The notes under the pieces were generated by a model that did no database searches, had not been told where the DNA came from, and was given only the letters and a program-made list of their open reading frames with translations. Source: JAXLQL01 sp046331625 (GTDB taxonomy: Bacteria; Acidobacteriota; Terriglobia; Bryobacterales; Bryobacteraceae). From it: DNA of 64,000 nucleotides. A program made the position numbers and the translations under genes. Of the stretch, positions 63,030 through 64,000 are shown in pieces (the stretch's first letter is position 1; each line of letters opens with the position of its first letter). Where the stretch lies: the NCBI GenBank assembly GCA_046331625.1, contig JAXLQL010000003.1, positions 434,001 to 498,000 of the forward strand. The letters are read 5' to 3'.

Positions 63030-63188
63030 TCATCCGCCGGCCGAAACTCGATTGGGGAGAACTCGGTATGCTGCAGACCTTCCTCGATCAACTGTGCAGC
63101 GGCTTCGCTTGCGCTCTTGCGCAGACCCGTTTGCGAAGTGGTCCAGGCGCGCCGCCTGTTCGTCATGCAACTCAACGCTGATCGTCAT
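63030..63188 (-). pseudogene. Degraded ribbon-helix-helix antitoxin
   Basis: ATG at 63188 begins MTISVELHDEQAARLDHFAN, the strand and first helix of a CopG-type RHH antitoxin. The second helix and tail, GLRKSASEAAAQLIEEGLQ and HTEFSPIEFRPADEW, follow in another frame. One extra G in the GGG run at about 63128-63130 explains the shift. The C-terminal region usual in such antitoxins is absent, and the remnant runs into the end of the protease gene. No toxin is adjacent. Confidence 0.7.
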
Positions 63189-63343
63189 TTCATCCCCATT
63201 CTCGCGATGCTTGGTCGTGCTCGGGTGCCATGACGGGCAACTCGCCAAGGAGTGTCCACCGCGTGGCAACATCGTCGCCATCAAGTGCTCATCGGCCTAA
63301 GCCGGCTTGTTGCGCAGGTCAACGGTCCTATGCTGGAGTCTGG

Positions 63344-63955
63344 CTATCTTACTCGGGGAAGCAGGTTCGCGACCGGGATTTCGGCAGACGCGAGTCCTTC
63401 GATGTTGACTGGCACAGACTGCTGATCGGAGTAGGCTTCGACTGTTCCGTAGTCCGGTTGCGGAGCATCCGGCAAGGGGCGAGTCCAGACCAAGAGCTTC
63501 CGATTGCTAAGGTCGAACAGCCAATACTGCGCGATGCCAGCGCGGGCGTAGATGCGTTTCTTGATTCCACGATCGCGATCCAGGGTTGCTCCCGAGACCT
63601 CGACTACCACGCCAACGTCGGCTGGACCCGGATGGCGTGTTTCATAATCAGGGCCGGTACCACGAGCAACTACCAGATCGGGCTCCGGTTCGCTGTCAGC
63701 AAGCGTGATGGGTTCTTGTGCGCGGATGTAGTAGCCGTTCCGCAGCAGTTCCGAGAATCTTCCCTGAACAGCCCACAGTACGAATGTGTGTGCTGGATTT
63801 TTTGGCACGGTAGGGACAAGCCACCCTTCCAATAGCTCGACGCCGCTATCCTCATCGAGAGTGCCGGATTCAATCATCGAATGGTAGTGCTCCACTCGCA
63901 GCCGACACACCGGCTCGGGCGGCATTGCCGCCGGGGTGTCAAGCAGTGTACGCAT
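63344..63955 (-). CDS. Uma2-family (DUF820) putative nuclease
   Basis: 203 aa. EGWLVPTVPKNPAHTFVL near 47, SEPEPDLVVARG near 92 and VVVEVSGATLDRDRGIKKRIYARAGIAQYWLFDL (in parts, near 118-150) match the Uma2/DUF820 restriction-endonuclease-like fold, with the PD-(D/E)xK-type acidic cluster PEPDLVV...VEVS. The usual Lys after E-V is replaced by Ser, as in most of the family. Biological role unclear; many copies per genome occur in cyanobacteria and other phyla. Last complete gene of the window. Confidence 0.9.
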   Translation of the reverse strand: MRTLLDTPAAMPPEPVCRLRVEHYHSMIESGTLDEDSGVELLEGWLVPTVPKNPAHTFVLWAVQGRFSELLRNGYYIRAQEPITLADSEPEPDLVVARGTGPDYETRHPGPADVGVVVEVSGATLDRDRGIKKRIYARAGIAQYWLFDLSNRKLLVWTRPLPDAPQPDYGTVEAYSDQQSVPVNIEGLASAEIPVANLLPRVR

Positions 63956-64000
63956 ACGTCCTCATCATACCGCCGAGCGACCGCAGTTTGCTATGTGATG

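Overview
The window is a 64 kb GC-rich chromosomal piece that looks like an Acidobacteriota genome of the Bryobacterales/Solibacter type. The evidence is a protein with the TIGR03437 C-terminal domain (4196-6229), a TIGR03435-like protein (59250-60041), two Oar-like TonB receptors with an N-terminal carboxypeptidase-regulatory domain (8628-12116 and 54693-57917), a winged-helix/WD40-like regulator (60020-62167), and short dispersed GC-rich hairpin repeats in gaps. No rRNA, tRNA, CRISPR array, transposase or phage module was recognised.

Layout. 1-366: hairpin-repeat array. 367-6229 (minus): dnaE, an orphan antitoxin-like protein and a secreted beta-propeller-like protein. 6319-8554 (plus): a GT-C-like membrane protein and a small unknown. 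8628-12116 (minus): TonB receptor with a clear terminator. 12443-17982 (plus): a very large secreted modular protein (dimethylformamidase-beta-like domain, Ig-like domain, eight FN3 repeats, two DUF4082 domains) split by a one-base frameshift. 18061-24878 (plus): a TonB receptor whose signal-peptide region contains a dispersed repeat, then a 1513-residue CheB-CheR-PAS-GGDEF-EAL protein. 25369-28419: YkgJ-type protein, exported PLP enzyme, NicO-type transporter, unknown.

28598-34124 (plus) is a tight six-gene operon: unknown protein, acyl carrier protein, SDR reductase, acyl-activating ligase, LuxE-like acyl-protein synthetase, LuxC-like acyl-CoA reductase. It should activate, modify and reduce a carboxylic acid to an aldehyde, with no luciferase present. 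It is followed by an AbiEii/DUF6036-like nucleotidyltransferase pair and a PL22-like oligogalacturonate lyase.

36031-43043 (minus) is a compact histidine operon, hisI-G-D-C-HAD-B-H-F-A. In front of it sits a complete translational attenuator: a 22-codon leader peptide with six consecutive His codons, three mutually exclusive GC stems built on the same 8-mer, and a Rho-independent terminator ending just before hisI. This is the most striking element of the window. The HAD phosphatase is the natural candidate for the missing histidinol-phosphate phosphatase; hisE is not here.

43064-64000 holds a Gln-rich membrane protein divergent from a class III aminotransferase with only 4 bp between start codons, a secreted Cys-rich peptide, an M14 peptidase, an ECF sigma operon with a structured leader, a candidate small RNA with its own promoter and terminator (about 53200-53291), an orphan oxidase subunit III, a LOG-family gene with a broken 5' end, a third TonB receptor, an archaeal-type (CTP-dependent) riboflavin kinase, and at the right edge an aspartyl protease, a degraded antitoxin and a Uma2-type protein. 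Three places look frameshifted (about 15316, 53907-53930, 63130); these could be real mutations or base errors in homopolymers.
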